Positions 1-11,275 of a stretch of 64,000 nucleotides of DNA are shown here, piece after piece. The stretch is from contig CM059975.1 of assembly GCA_030490835.1 (NCBI GenBank), positions 11,723,579-11,787,578 of the forward strand, in the 5' to 3' direction. A program made the translations under genes and the position numbers. Source of the stretch: Annona cherimola (taxonomy: Eukaryota > Streptophyta > Magnoliopsida > Magnoliales > Annonaceae). Numbering within the stretch: the first letter of the stretch is position 1; each line of letters begins with the position of its first letter. The notes under the pieces were generated by a model, which did not search any database, was not told the DNA's origin, and worked only from the letters and a program-made list of their open reading frames with translations.

Positions 1-86
1 TTGCCATGTGCGATCAGGCACAACGGATCAACGTATCACAACACACAGCTAAAGAAATAACAAATAATATTCAAATGTATCATCAA

Positions 87-870
87 TCACAACCGCAATG
101 AAAGGTCAAGGTTATCATCAGCCTCCCTCATCAACACCACCCGTCGTTTACTGCCGGCATCCTCTCCGCTCTCGTGAACTGCTCGTTGATGTTTTTCTCT
201 ACTTTGGTTAGTTTGCTGACGTTCTTGCTCAATACTAGTGTTATTGCCATCATCTTCCGTCTTGATGACATTCATGCCATTCGAACCTACTCCTGCTTCC
301 ACGATTTTCTCATTTTTGACACCCAGAAAGTAGCCTGGGCAATCTCCAATTCCAGGAGCGTTGGAAACGGATGCAGATGTAGTAGTGTTTGCAAGGGCTA
401 CATTGCTGCCGACTTTCATGTTGGCTAGGGAAGGTTTTGGCAGCTTACGATTCCCGACAGTCGTTAGAGCCATGTTCAGGTCTACGGAAGTTAGCCTAGA
501 GTGAGAGCTGCGACGGCCCGCCAGGGATTGATGGCTAGGAAATCCTTTGTTGCATATGGTGCAGGTGTAAACCCTCCTTGGATCTTGGCTCGGCGGCCAA
601 ACTAGTTGATCGATCAGGGGAAATACATGGTCGTTGGGAGGTGTGAGCTAGCTAAAGAAAATGGGTGGATTTGGAGTTGAGCGTTGGAAGTTGATCATGT
701 GGAATGGGGAATTGGAAGTGGGTAGGAACTAGGAAGCCAACTGGATCTGAAACAGGAGCCATAACGGTCGTGGTAGGAACGAAAGGGTGCTTGTTCTTGG
801 CTGCCCACATACAGAGTTTATGCTGAGGGAGGTTTGGATGATGATATGAGGCCTTGGATTTAGAAGCACG
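87..870 (-). pseudogene. Broken C2H2 zinc-finger repressor gene (EAR type)
   Basis: The 3' part (87-650) reads through a plant zinc finger and ends in LDLSLRL, a DLNxx/LxLxL-type EAR repression motif. It has no ATG before the finger; the first Met of the frame (471-473) lies after it. The finger keeps both Cys (CTIC) and the last His but has Arg (codon 513-515) where the first zinc-binding His belongs. Upstream, 651-870 carries protein-like sequence in another frame (HKLCMW, NKHPF, DPVGF) that ends in TAG at about 651. The frame change falls on a 4-bp tandem repeat (AGCTAGCT) next to that stop. No intact first exon was found above 870. Known of the family: such proteins are nuclear repressors that recruit TOPLESS-type corepressors through EAR. 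Missing start, frameshift, stop and lost zinc ligand together argue for a pseudogene; an unrecognised intron is the alternative. Confidence 0.6.
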
Positions 871-2149
871 GACTAATAAATAACTGATTTTAGGTATTCT
901 AATTCGGGATCTGACATGCGAGATAACGAATAGTCACCCGCAATCCTTAATGTACTGGAAAAGTTAAAAGCATTAAAAACCAGAATCGCGAGAGGACATA
1001 AGAAAAGGAGGAGAAATCTCCCGTCTTTCATTGAATTTAACATTTATTAATAGCAAAATAGTATATCTGGCTGAGGAAATCTCGGTTGCGCGTTTGCTTC
1101 ATTGCTTATTTTTATTAGTGGCTTGGGTTAGCCCGCGTTCGTTAAAAATAATAATAATAATTATTAAGTAAATATTATTGTAAGGGCCACATAAGAACAA
1201 AGCCTCTATTTTTCCACTGCCAGTGCCAGGGGATTCATGTAATAGAACCTCATTAATATCCTACAATTTTCATTGAATGAATACATGCTTATGGCGCGTT
1301 CACAAAGAACGAGTATTCCTTCTACTGTCCACCTGAATCGTCCATGATTATGAAAGGCTTCAGTATCCTTAGGGGAGTAGAAAAAGATTTTTGAAGAGAA
1401 TCCTGTTATTCTAAAGAGTTTTACTCATTTTTCACTTCCAAAACATTTACAATCTCTCTTTCAATTTAACACCCTTGTAAGAGGATGTCCTTTGATCCTT
1501 TACACTTACAAAGAGCTCTAGTGCTCCGCTCGAGTTCGAACTCAAAAACTCACGTCACCATTTTCATGTGAAACCAATCCTGGGCTGGATCGAATATTGG
1601 CTATTTCAGCCCACTGCTTTAAGAAGGTTAGTTCATCTGGACCTCGCAAACAGAGTGTTCTTCCATGTGCAAACAGGATCCTAACAATCGTTCGCTCTCT
1701 ATTCTATTAATGTGGATCTAAAAGCTTAGATAATCGATTGAAATATTGTCCACAAAAACTTACCACACAAACTGTAATCCATTAGGTCCACTAGTCCCAG
1801 TACACTCCAATAAAATTTATCATATGTGTGGCTACTTCTAAAATTTGGCCGCATCTGGCAAACTCAACTAGATTTTTATTACTGTTCACAAACAATTTCT
1901 AAAAGCTCTGAAGTAAAAAAAATGATTATATTTAACCAAACGTCATCATTCATAAAAAAAAAACTAAGTATTTGTAGACAAACAATCAATTGTAGAGAAA
2001 TACATCTAATGCAATCAAATATATGTTAAAAAAATTCTAAAAAGTCCTCTTAAAATTTTAAAGAATATTTGAAAATTGTTCCCCTTCATGTGAATTTGCT
2101 CTCCAAACCAAAAGTACTAGCTCCACTACTATCGAAGTTAGCTATATAA

Positions 2150-2690
2150 ACCATGAGATACTTAATTCATTTTTTTATGTAACTCTATTCATTTTCAACA
2201 TTTAGATAGTTGATGAAAAATTCAATTCATCTATTATATTTAACAACACTTATATTATTATGAAAACCCGTTCATTTTTTTAATATCACTGTATAGGGCT
2301 CCATCTATAAATATATAAAATCAACGTAATAAAATTATATAATACTAAAACTATCAATTTTAAGTATCATTTTCAACATTTAAACTATCTAAAATATCGT
2401 TACTATATGGATAAATGATTTTATAAAGTATTACTATATTTTAATATATGTAAATAAATTTAAATATTTTCTCAAATTTATACAAGCATGTACTTATTTT
2501 TAAGTAAATTTGGCCTATGCACATATTAAATCTGGATGAAACTTTATTTCGTAACTAGACAAATGATGTTAAACACATTAAATGGATTAAATTCTTCATC
2601 AAATATCAAAATCTTAAATTTTAAGAAAATTATTTAAAACTGCTTCTATATAACCTGGTTGCATAGAAACGGGTTATATAGAATTGTATC
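2150..2690. repeat. Foldback MITE, family 3 (copy 1)
   Basis: The two halves are degenerate inverted copies of each other around a centre near 2410 that reads like 'gataaatgattttataaag'. The arms carry the phrases 'aacatttagatagttgatga', 'tataaaatcaacgtaataaa' and 'aaactatctaaaatatc', which recur at 21.3, 22.6, 31-35 and 40 kb. No coding capacity. Ends approximate. Confidence 0.55.
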
Positions 2691-2995
2691 TGTATAAAAT
2701 AAAATTTATTATGGTATTAGAAACCAAAAAATCTATCATTTGGGAAGACCTATTATGCAGGCAACTTTAACTCCATTTTATATCATGAGTATGGTGCATG
2801 TGTTTTAAAATAATCTTGATGCTTGAATATATGGAAAATGGCCATATAACGTATTTTGTTTTTCTTCGCATATTAAAATTAAACTTTAGTGATTACCTAC
2901 TGCTTGTCTATTAAAAGATCAGCTTCTAAAGTATGAAATTTTGTTAACAGGAATTAAGCTTGTAATATTTTATCTGCTTCTTATTCATTTTTAGC

Positions 2996-3008
2996 CCCCC
3001 CCCCCCCA

Positions 3009-3041
<33 letters not shown>
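2996..3041. repeat. Poly-C followed by poly-A tract
   Basis: A run of C (about 13) is followed, after a short CACA, by about 31 A. Low-complexity homopolymers; length is probably unreliable in any assembly. Confidence 0.9.
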
Positions 3042-3042
<1 letters not shown>

Positions 3043-5080
3043 TCTAATATTCCTTAGTAGATTTCTTATTTGCCACCTAAAAACTACTTAATTATATTTT
3101 CTGCCGTGATGTATATTGAGACGAAACGATGTCAATAGGGAAGGATACCGTTAAATTTTATGATAACATTATTTTCCGATTTGATAAAATTTAGTCTTTT
3201 TTCATTTTTATTCGTTGGATGGGCATCAACGGACACTTAATTATACCAACAATTAATTTGGGTAGGGAATTAAATATGTCAGGTTCAGATAATCCCCAGG
3301 AGTAATTGGATCAAACCCACCACGTCTATAGATCCTTTTAACTCTATTAAGCCAAGCTAGCTATTTCTTCCTATCTTTGATACCTCTCTTATTCATGAAT
3401 CTCTGATAAAGAGAGAATTTTCTATTTTAATTCACTCAAGGTTGGTTGCTGCATGCACAAGAACGTAACAACAGCTGTCGCATGCTTCGTGAGAAGGCAC
3501 GCGTGTGAGATCTTAGTTCTCCATCTAGCTAGTGACCTGCATTTGCCCATTGTCAAGCAGCAATTGAAAAATGAAAGACTAACAGAAAATCTAATTCCTG
3601 GCCCATTTTGCACATGATTTAAGACCCTCTCAAGGGACGTGAATCTAGCTAATTAAGCAGGTTCCACAGCAATAAAGTTTGTAGGGATGGAATCCACTTC
3701 ATTTATTTGGTCGTCTCGATGGCAAAGCACCATGCTACACCATAATCCATCCATTGTGTTTATTAATATATTAAACGATCACTTTGATTAGCTATCGTGG
3801 TAGGGTAATAAATATAAATCATTTTAAATTTGATTATCACTCACCAAAATATTTGATCAAAGTAATTTTTAGTACATTAACTAAATTTAAGTCAAGAAAC
3901 ATAATCGGTAGTTTTTTTAAAAATAATTATGAAGCCAACACTTGCTATAAGCATAAACGTAAATTTAAAAATGAATATTTATATTTGTAATAAATTTTAA
4001 ATTGTAGACATAAATACAATTTTTGTAAAAAACTATAAGTATGAGCTCAAACACCTCTAATGATCTTTAATTTCCACCTAACCTTTGCTTGAGATAATTA
4101 AATTTTACACATGTATTTATGTAGACTGCAATATAACCTTTAACTTTTTATTAGGGTTTCTGATAGACGTATTAATCAAGAGTAAAAAGAATAAAATTAA
4201 AAGAAATTAAATAGTTGGATAAAAGGTGTTGTATGGAAAGATGTAAAAATCCTTTAAAGGTTAAGGTATTAAAAAAAGTTGAATAATTAAGCAGCTAAAA
4301 TATAAAATTATAATGAAATGTGTACAGGTAGAAGTGCAATTTTTTTTTTTACTTTTGTCAGTTACCAAATAGGACCCTTGATGCAAATGTGAAAGCTGAT
4401 ACTTTTCAAAAACATTCAAAAAAATTCGGCACAGTTTGGACAGAGGTGTATTTTTAGAAAAGGATGTATCGGCCACTTAATTATTTACGCAGCTTTTGAA
4501 CTTGATTTAACATCTGAAATCCAAGCTATTTTATTTTTTTTCCCGAATCATTTACTCTTTCTTTATATCCTAAAAGTCTATATTTCTAACACAGTCCAAT
4601 ATAATGTAATACGAGCATGAAGGAATTACATGTAGGAGTTTAAGAAACAATTCCTTCTAGTACAGGGGCTGATTAGTAGTATGAGAGCTTTGTGTCTTCC
4701 GGATTAATTAGTGGTGTATTGTATCTCCATGTTTAAAATTGGTACGCATATAGTTCGTATGGCATGCGTTGTTGGGTATCCATCCATGAGTGGTATTTTT
4801 TCATGAAAAATCTCTTTAGAGATAACCCGTTCAACAGTACTTAATAACTCAGTGGCCCACATCATGCGGACTTAAACCGTAATTCAAAATAAAAATAGCT
4901 ACTCCATCAAAAAATTTAAAAAAATAAAAATAAAAACAGCTGATTCGTAGCACAATCCTGACCATTCAATTTCAAGCACCCTCGGGTTTTCTATTCCTGT
5001 TAGCCATTTCAATCCTTCTCCCTAAAAATAATCGGTATCTCTACAATATCCCAAGAAAGAATCCTCCATTAATTAACTCC

Positions 5081-5094
5081 TATACATATATAAT
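5081..5094 (+). promoter_or_regulatory. Likely TATA box of the C2H2 gene at 5203
   Basis: 'tatacatatataat' lies about 110-120 bp before the ATG at 5203 and is followed by a CT/CCATT-rich leader (about 5140-5190), a layout common for plant core promoters. Inferred from position and composition only. Confidence 0.45.
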
Positions 5095-5202
5095 ACCACC
5101 TAATCAACTCAAAACGCTCTCACCACACCAGCTTATATCATTCCATTCCATTCCATTCCCTCCATCCCACCCTTTTTTTCTCTCTAATATCTATAGCCGG
5201 CC

Positions 5203-5907
5203 ATGCAAAACCATGCAACAAGTCATCGGTCTGACCCGTGTACTGCCCGTAACTACCCGCTCAACATCAATGGCTGGGTATCACTGGCTGCCGGATTTCT
5301 GCACAAGTCAGCAGCCCACCACCGGTCAGCCACCTGCCCGTATTGCCCCAAGATGTTCTTAAATCCGCAGGCCTTGGGCGGCCACCTTCACGGCCATCGC
5401 AGAGAAAGAGACGCATTGCGTAGACGCTGCGCCCTGCAGAAACCCCTCCACAAACACCGCCGCCGCCGCCAGCAGCAGCAGCAAGAGAAATCCAGACATG
5501 ACCCCGGCAAGGTGAGGATTCTCGACTTGTTCCCTGCTTCTTCCTCAGCTGCTGCTGCTTCTGCTGCTAGGTGTTGTCGGGACGATAGGGTATCGAGACC
5601 TGACCTCATTCATCTGGCTGCTCCCGGGCTGGAGCTCCGGCTAGGTAGAGCAGAAGGGGGGCAATTGATGCCGGCCGTTGCTCCACCGCCGCAGGAGTTC
5701 CGATTCAGAATCCTCAAAGACCAAGGTGGAGAAGGCGGGGACTCGTCGGAAGATACGGTGACGTGCTCGGAATTGAAGGAGTTGAGGAAGATCTTAGAGG
5801 AAGAGAGCGGAGATGGTGCTGAGAGCGTCGGGGGTGGTTGGCCAGGCGCCGGAACTGAAGAAGCCGACTCCATGCACATGGAATTAGACCTCACTCTCGC
5901 CTTGTGA
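5203..5907 (+). CDS. Single C2H2 zinc-finger protein with EAR motifs
   Basis: Intronless, 234 aa. One plant-type zinc finger near the N terminus: C45-x2-C48-x12-H61-x3-H65 with the QALGGH signature (56-61), which in plant C2H2 factors contacts DNA. A basic, Arg/His/Gln-rich stretch (about 66-100) follows and may be a nuclear signal. Two LxLxL-type repression motifs are visible: LELRL in the middle and LDLTLAL as the last seven residues. Overall plan (one finger, C-terminal EAR) matches the SUPERMAN/KNUCKLES/GIS-like group of nuclear transcriptional repressors that act in development through TOPLESS-type corepressors. The residues after QALGGH (LHGH) differ from the common QNAH/RASH. Start chosen as the first ATG after the TATA-like box and CT-rich leader. 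Long reading frames on the opposite strand here are shadows caused by GC-rich codons. Family membership is firm; subfamily is not. Confidence 0.88.
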   Translation: MQNHATSHRSDPCTARNYPLNINGWVSLAAGFLHKSAAHHRSATCPYCPKMFLNPQALGGHLHGHRRERDALRRRCALQKPLHKHRRRRQQQQQEKSRHDPGKVRILDLFPASSSAAAASAARCCRDDRVSRPDLIHLAAPGLELRLGRAEGGQLMPAVAPPPQEFRFRILKDQGGEGGDSSEDTVTCSELKELRKILEEESGDGAESVGGGWPGAGTEEADSMHMELDLTLAL

Positions 5908-6213
5908 ACCAGCCCAACTACTACTTTTCGGAAATAGCTAGTTATGAATTCAAACAACTTGTTCCAGATCATACGATCGATACGATCATGTTCATCTTGG
6001 GGATTTTGATTAGTTGTTTATGCAAACAATCAATGTACCGGATCGTGAGCAGAAGGATGGATAAGTACTGTGGCAATAAGTATATATCGTAATTTCCTTT
6101 TCTATAGTGTCTTCTTCCCTAACTCTACTCTGTTTCCCAATGCAATCTTCAGATGCATATTCTTATGTTGTTTATTGTCTTTGAGTTAAGCTTCAACCAA
6201 ATAGAGTTAGTTA

Positions 6214-6890
6214 TGATACCTTGCACTCGAATGTACTTGCGCTTGGGTGCACTTAGCTTCGATGCACTCGTGTACAAAAAAAATTATTTTTTTTTTTTAA
6301 AATTTTTTTATACAACTATTAATTTAAGTATGTTAAATTTTACTATTTTTGAAGATTTTTATTTTTTTAGATTTTTTAAAATCAGTGGTATTTTAGTAAT
6401 TTTTAAATTACTAAAATATCATTGATTTTAAAAAATCCAAAAATATCCAAAAATATTCAAAGATGGTAAAACTTAGTGCATATGTTAAATACACTTAAAT
6501 AAATAATTGTATTAAAAAAATTTGAAAAATTTAAGGGTGTATTTGGTACTAAATAAAAAATATAAAGTTAAAACTTTTCAATCTTAGACTTTTCACTCTC
6601 CATAAATACTCTTTGTTAATTATTTATTTGTTTTTTATACAATTACCTTATTTTTAATTATTTCTATACAACTACCCATATAATTAACCTTTCTATTTTA
6701 ACTTTATTTTCTTTATTTTTCATCAATATTTATAAAATATCTCACCATTTTATTTCAATTTAAAAACTTTTACATTTAAAATTTGTCATCCAAAAGTTTT
6801 ATAATTTTCAAAACACGCCCTAAAAAATGGATTAAATACACTCGGGTGCATTTGACCTCATCCGAGTGGGGTTCACCTTTTCGTTTCTTA
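6214..6890. mobile_element. Palindromic MITE (family 2) carrying a nested MITE
   Basis: Left end has 'gcactcgaatg', 'gggtgcacttagcttcgatg'; right end, inverted, has 'ccactcggatg' and 'atgcacccgag'. The core (about 6300-6530) is an AT-rich palindrome centred near 6405 ('ttagtaatttttaaattactaa'), shared with other family 2 copies. The right arm is interrupted by a family 1 MITE at 6535-6820. Outer ends and target duplication not resolved. Confidence 0.65.
6535..6820. mobile_element. Family 1 MITE (Tourist-like), nested copy
   Basis: 286 bp. Starts GGGTGTATTTGG and ends CAAAACACGCCC, imperfect terminal inverted repeats, with a TAA directly on both sides (6532-6534 and 6821-6823). Three-base TWA duplications with GG(G)-starting ends are typical of PIF/Harbinger-derived Tourist MITEs. 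Internal sequence is AT-rich and non-coding. Confidence 0.75.
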
Positions 6891-9195
6891 GAAATCTATT
6901 TGATCAAAAACCACATTGTTGATTATATGAAATCTACTCCTATTATAATTGCATTTAAAATTATGTGTAACTAGAATAAAAATTTTAATCTAACCTTTTG
7001 ATAATAAACTTAAGTAATTAAGAAATTATTTTTCTCTCTCTCGTACATTTTTATTTGATATTTTAATTATTTTATTTTTTCTATTTTCATCCTGATATTC
7101 CACATAATTATCTGCATGCTTGGCCACATGGTTCATAGTGCAAAATTAATAATAAAATATTTTGATTGAAATATAGGTTTCAAAAAGTGTTCAACTTAAT
7201 GTTGAGGTGCAGCTTGAATAGGATATCATAAAATGGACACGACGAGTTTCTCTTTTTATAATTATAGGATAGGATAGGTTTCAAGTAAAAGAAAATCATG
7301 TTCAACTAGGGTAAGGTAAGTTCCAAGGTGTGGATGCCCAAAACCAATTGAAATTACTAATTTATGTTTAATATATATTTTATGAAATATCTTTTATATT
7401 GAAAATTTTAAATATATTCTTTAAATATATAAAAATTATTTTATTTATTTATTATTGAGTAGATTTAATAAATTTACTTCAAATTGTATATTATTATTAT
7501 CATCATCTTAATTATAGGTTTTTAAGTAAAACTTATTTGAAAATTATAATTTTCAAATATAATCTAAAGACAATTTTAAATAACCAATTTAGAACCAAAA
7601 TCGAAATCAACCTGAATTTGAAAAATAAAGTAGATTAGGCGTAAAACTGAGTCGACCTAAAATTGGGTAAGGTAAAAAAAATTTAAAATAAGATAAAGAA
7701 CTAAAGATAGGGTTGAACTCAAACTTCATCCCAAGTTACACCCCTACTTAATGTCTATACTTTTTTGAAAAATTCTTTCCATATAGAATATTAATCATTT
7801 ATATATACATCTTAATACATATATGAAAGATGAAAATAATTTCAGATTTTATTTTTTAACCAAGCAGAACACATCCAAAATTTTGATTGAATTGACTTTT
7901 CACCATGATAAAAATTAGTATTAAACAATATAATTGAATTCAATTTTGATTCAATCATCAAAACAAGCTTAGAACAAAGAGGTTTCACCAAATAATTTCG
8001 GCAAAACTGGTTTTACAGAAACAGAATCATTCGTTATGTATAATCTAATAGTATCTATACGAGTGGCTTGTTCATCAATATTGGGTTGAGATCTGGAATT
8101 AGATGAACATGTTACGTAGAGATCTGATGAAAAACATTGTTGTGTATTTAAATTCGAAAAAGAAATTAAAGAATGGAAAAAGTTACATGAGAAACAGAAA
8201 AATTACATGGAAAATGGGAAGACATATTGTTATATATTTCAAGCATTTTTATAAGCTCCATCAGAGAAACTTTTTAAAGCCCATTTATTTCAAGCAAACA
8301 AACTCTTCAAGCCTTCAAAATAAGCTGAAAGATGACCAATATTGTACCTTTCTCCGCTCTATATGAGAAGCAAAATTTAAGAAAATAAGCGGTCTAGGTT
8401 TCATAAATAATAAATTATAGGCCCCACTTTTCTTGCTTGGTAAGTGGATTACTGTACTAATGCACTGCATCCTGCCTACTGTACGAAATTGTCTACACCT
8501 TTCCATGTACCTGCATGATCTAAAAGCAGAACAATTAATACTCTCCGTTAAAAGCAGACCACGGGCAGGGAAAATTTTGCAAGATTACAAAACTTTCAGG
8601 TTGACAGAAATTGAGAAAAGTTCAAAATAATCTAATGTGTAAACCACGCTTTATATTTTTTTCTTGAAATAAAAATTTTTTGCTGACACAATTATTATAA
8701 ACATTTTTTAAAACCAAACTAATTAATGAAATCTAGTAGCAAGATTCCAACGTAAGATAAATATGTTTAGAAATTAAATAAGATCTTAATAATAGCCAGA
8801 GAGATGTGGTCTTTGAAAAGTAGACATTTTAGCATAAAATTGATGAAGACCACATAATTGACCGACATATTTATTTTTTATATCTCTTTTACATACAACA
8901 AGACAATTGATATTTCATTTAAATGCCTTCATAATCCTCATATGGAAGAAATTTTTCCAACAAACCTCGTCACCAGAGAGAATTTGTAACCCTCGCAAGT
9001 AGGGGGACTATTGGGAAAGTAATCCCCATCACCACGAAGAGCTTTTGGCGGAAATGAGGATTATCATCAAGGCAATTGACTAACATAATTAATGTTTCAC
9101 GGGAATATTGCTTCCAAATTTTAAAAAAAAATAATTAATTCAATTGAATTTTTTATTTTTAGCTGCTAAGATTTTATTGTCAAAGGTTAAATTTT

Positions 9196-9351
9196 GGTTA
9201 TCAAAGAAAAATTAGTTGCAGATAATTTGCAGCATGTCAAATAGTAACCATTAAGAAGAATTTTTTCTTAGGAGGTTACCAAAGAAAAATTAGTTGCAGA
9301 TAATTTGCAGCATGTCAAATAGTAACCAGTAAGAAGAATTTTTTCTTAGGA
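9196..9351. repeat. 78-bp tandem duplication, two copies
   Basis: Unit 1 begins at 9196 ('ggttatcaaag') and unit 2 at 9274 ('ggttaccaaag'); the next 'ggttacc' is at 9352, so the period is 78. The two units differ at about two positions (tat/tac and catt/cagt). Internal short motifs 'agtaacca' and 'ggttacca' are inverted relative to each other. It probably sits inside a degenerate transposon. Confidence 0.9.
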
Positions 9352-9714
9352 GGTTACCACCTTGGATAACAAGGCACTTGATGGAGGTATATCGGGCGGC
9401 GTAACAAAGACATTATCTCAATCCAACATTTTAACATTGATCTTCCACTCACACTCTCCACATACTCACGTCAACTGGTTGTGCATTCAAGTAGTGACCA
9501 CTAAAAAGAACTTCAGTTGTTGATAATTCTTAATTTGTTTTTGGCTATTAGAATATCACCAAAAGCAAGAAAATTATTCTTTACTTATAAAAGTATCACC
9601 ATAAAGTAAGAAAAAATTTCTTTCATAAAAAATTATCATCATAAGCAAAGAAATTTTTCCTTGCATATGTATTTTTAATAAAAAAAATTTATTGCTAATA
9701 ATGGTTACCAAAAA

Positions 9715-9731
9715 TGTATTTTCTTGTGGTG
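9715..9731 (-). mobile_element. Possible CACTA transposon end
   Basis: Read on the minus strand the sequence begins CACCACAAGAAAATACA, very close to the CACTACAAGAAAA terminus of plant CACTA (En/Spm) elements. Subterminal 'ggtaacca' motifs recur up to 9200. The partner end was not found; 'caccacgaagag' at about 9026 is a weak candidate without matching 3-bp duplication. Confidence 0.35.
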
Positions 9732-10724
9732 TCAACCTTACAACATACTCTTGGTGTGCAATACCTAGATCTCACGTACATATGCAAGATATGATATTAT
9801 TGGGCTATGTCCCAGTTCATGTATTCATTGACCTATTTTTAATTGATATTGTACATTGTACAATGTGACATCTTATATTACATATCAAGCTTATTTACTA
9901 TGGAAATACAATACTCTACTTATCTCGAGAGAGAAAACAAGTTCTCATCTATAAATATGAAAACAAAGCTCCATTAGTAATTTATGCATGAGACAAATGC
10001 CCCGAACAACACTTGAACACGGATTAGTTTCATAGCTGCAAAATGTCGTGACCACGACACTATCACCATCATGACTATTCATTGACCTATTAACATAACA
10101 TAAAGCAGGATTAGAAATATCATAAAACAAGATTTTACAATCAATAACTAAAGAACTAAAAATAAGATGTGCAACATGGTTTTAGTGAGTTTGGTTTGGG
10201 GTTAAACTTGCTTTTATACTATTCTCGAAAACTCATACTCTACCTTTTTTTAGGTGGGTGAATTTTTACCTACCCTACCATATTTTTTAAAGTCAGATTA
10301 ATTCTAATTTCGATTTCAAATTAGTTCTTTAAAATAGTCTTTATATTATATTTGAAAACTGTAATTTTCTCAAAAATCTTACTTTAAAATGTATAATCAA
10401 GATGATAATAATATAATTTTTGAAATATATATATTAAACCTATAAATAATAGATAAATTAAATAAGTTTATGTCTATTTAAAGAATATATTTATGTCTTT
10501 CAATATAAAAAATATTTCATAAAATATATAGTGTATATATTAATAATTCAAGTGGGTTTTGACACTCAGACCTTGGAATCTACTCTATGCTAATTGAATT
10601 AAGTATTTTTTTAGTTGGAACTTATCTTGTTCATTTTAGAGTACCTGATGAGTCGACCATATATACCCTACCTATGTTGTACCCCCCGCCAAAATTTAAA
10701 AAAAGGATAATATCCTTTATGGAT

Positions 10725-10945
10725 TTTTTTTTTTTTTTGGATACTCTCTTGATGTTACATTCTAGCTCACAGTGAAAGCTTCACAGGAGACATAAGCTGT
10801 CACCGTAATTTTTGAAGACTCAATGCTTCACTTATGTGTTTTTAGAGACACAATGTTCCACCCTTGCAAGTGGCCAGCTTCAAACCCGGGACTGCAAGAA
10901 TATATGCAAGCGCCCCGCCCAACTGGGATGGCCCGATTGGTAATA
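10725..10945 (-). mobile_element. tRNA-derived SINE-like unit
   Basis: On the minus strand a tRNA-like head (about 10945-10870) has an A-box-like stretch and a B-box-like 'gggtttgaagc', followed by about 130 bp of unrelated sequence and an A-run at about 10728. This order is that of plant tRNA-related SINEs. No clear target duplication seen. Confidence 0.4.
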
Positions 10946-11275
10946 ACTTTTTATAGCTTAATTCAGCATTAACAAAATATCTTTCGCTGACTTGTCCTTC
11001 AACCAAAAAAAATGCGCCTCAAGGAAGTATAAAATTTTTGCAATTAATGCATCAGGGCCATCAAGAATGTACATCATCTTACCTACAATGGATCACCATG
11101 ACCATCTCTTACAACCATATCCAAATAATTCTTACCATTTACCATGTTCAAATAAGCATCGATATTTGCATTTGATTTTTCCTAAGGTTGAACAACACCA
11201 TCTTGCAGGAAATACCGGGCCACCGCCAAAAACGTACAGGTATTGCCTGCCCCAGCCCATGCATATAACAATTAC

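Larger units (their letters stand above)
871..5079. other. AT-rich intergenic region with one foldback MITE
   Basis: No gene recognised. It holds a degenerate foldback element at about 2150-2690, a poly-C/poly-A run at 2996-3041, and short unassigned stretches. A slightly less AT-rich patch at 3420-3620 has no recognisable coding content. Confidence 0.6.
7310..10590. repeat. Large inverted pair of ~430-bp arms with 2.4-kb spacer
   Basis: 7310-7740 and the reverse complement of 10160-10590 align over their length. Both start near 'ttccaaggt', then 'ttttatgaaatat', 'tcatctt.attata', and an 'accaaaatcgaaatc'-like stretch. By eye roughly three quarters of positions match. The spacer holds no recognised transposase. 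Could be a long-ended non-autonomous element or two independent insertions. Confidence 0.5.

Noticed and set aside
5388..5972. Two minus-strand frames antisense to the C2H2 gene
   Set aside because: Low-complexity shadows of Ser/Ala/Gln repeats and GC-rich codons in the real gene.
9196..9351. Direct repeats considered as a CRISPR-like array
   Set aside because: Only two adjacent units, no spacers, eukaryotic context.
9026..9731. Complete CACTA element between 'caccacgaagag' and the CACTA-like end
   Set aside because: The left candidate end matches poorly and the flanking 3-bp sequences differ.
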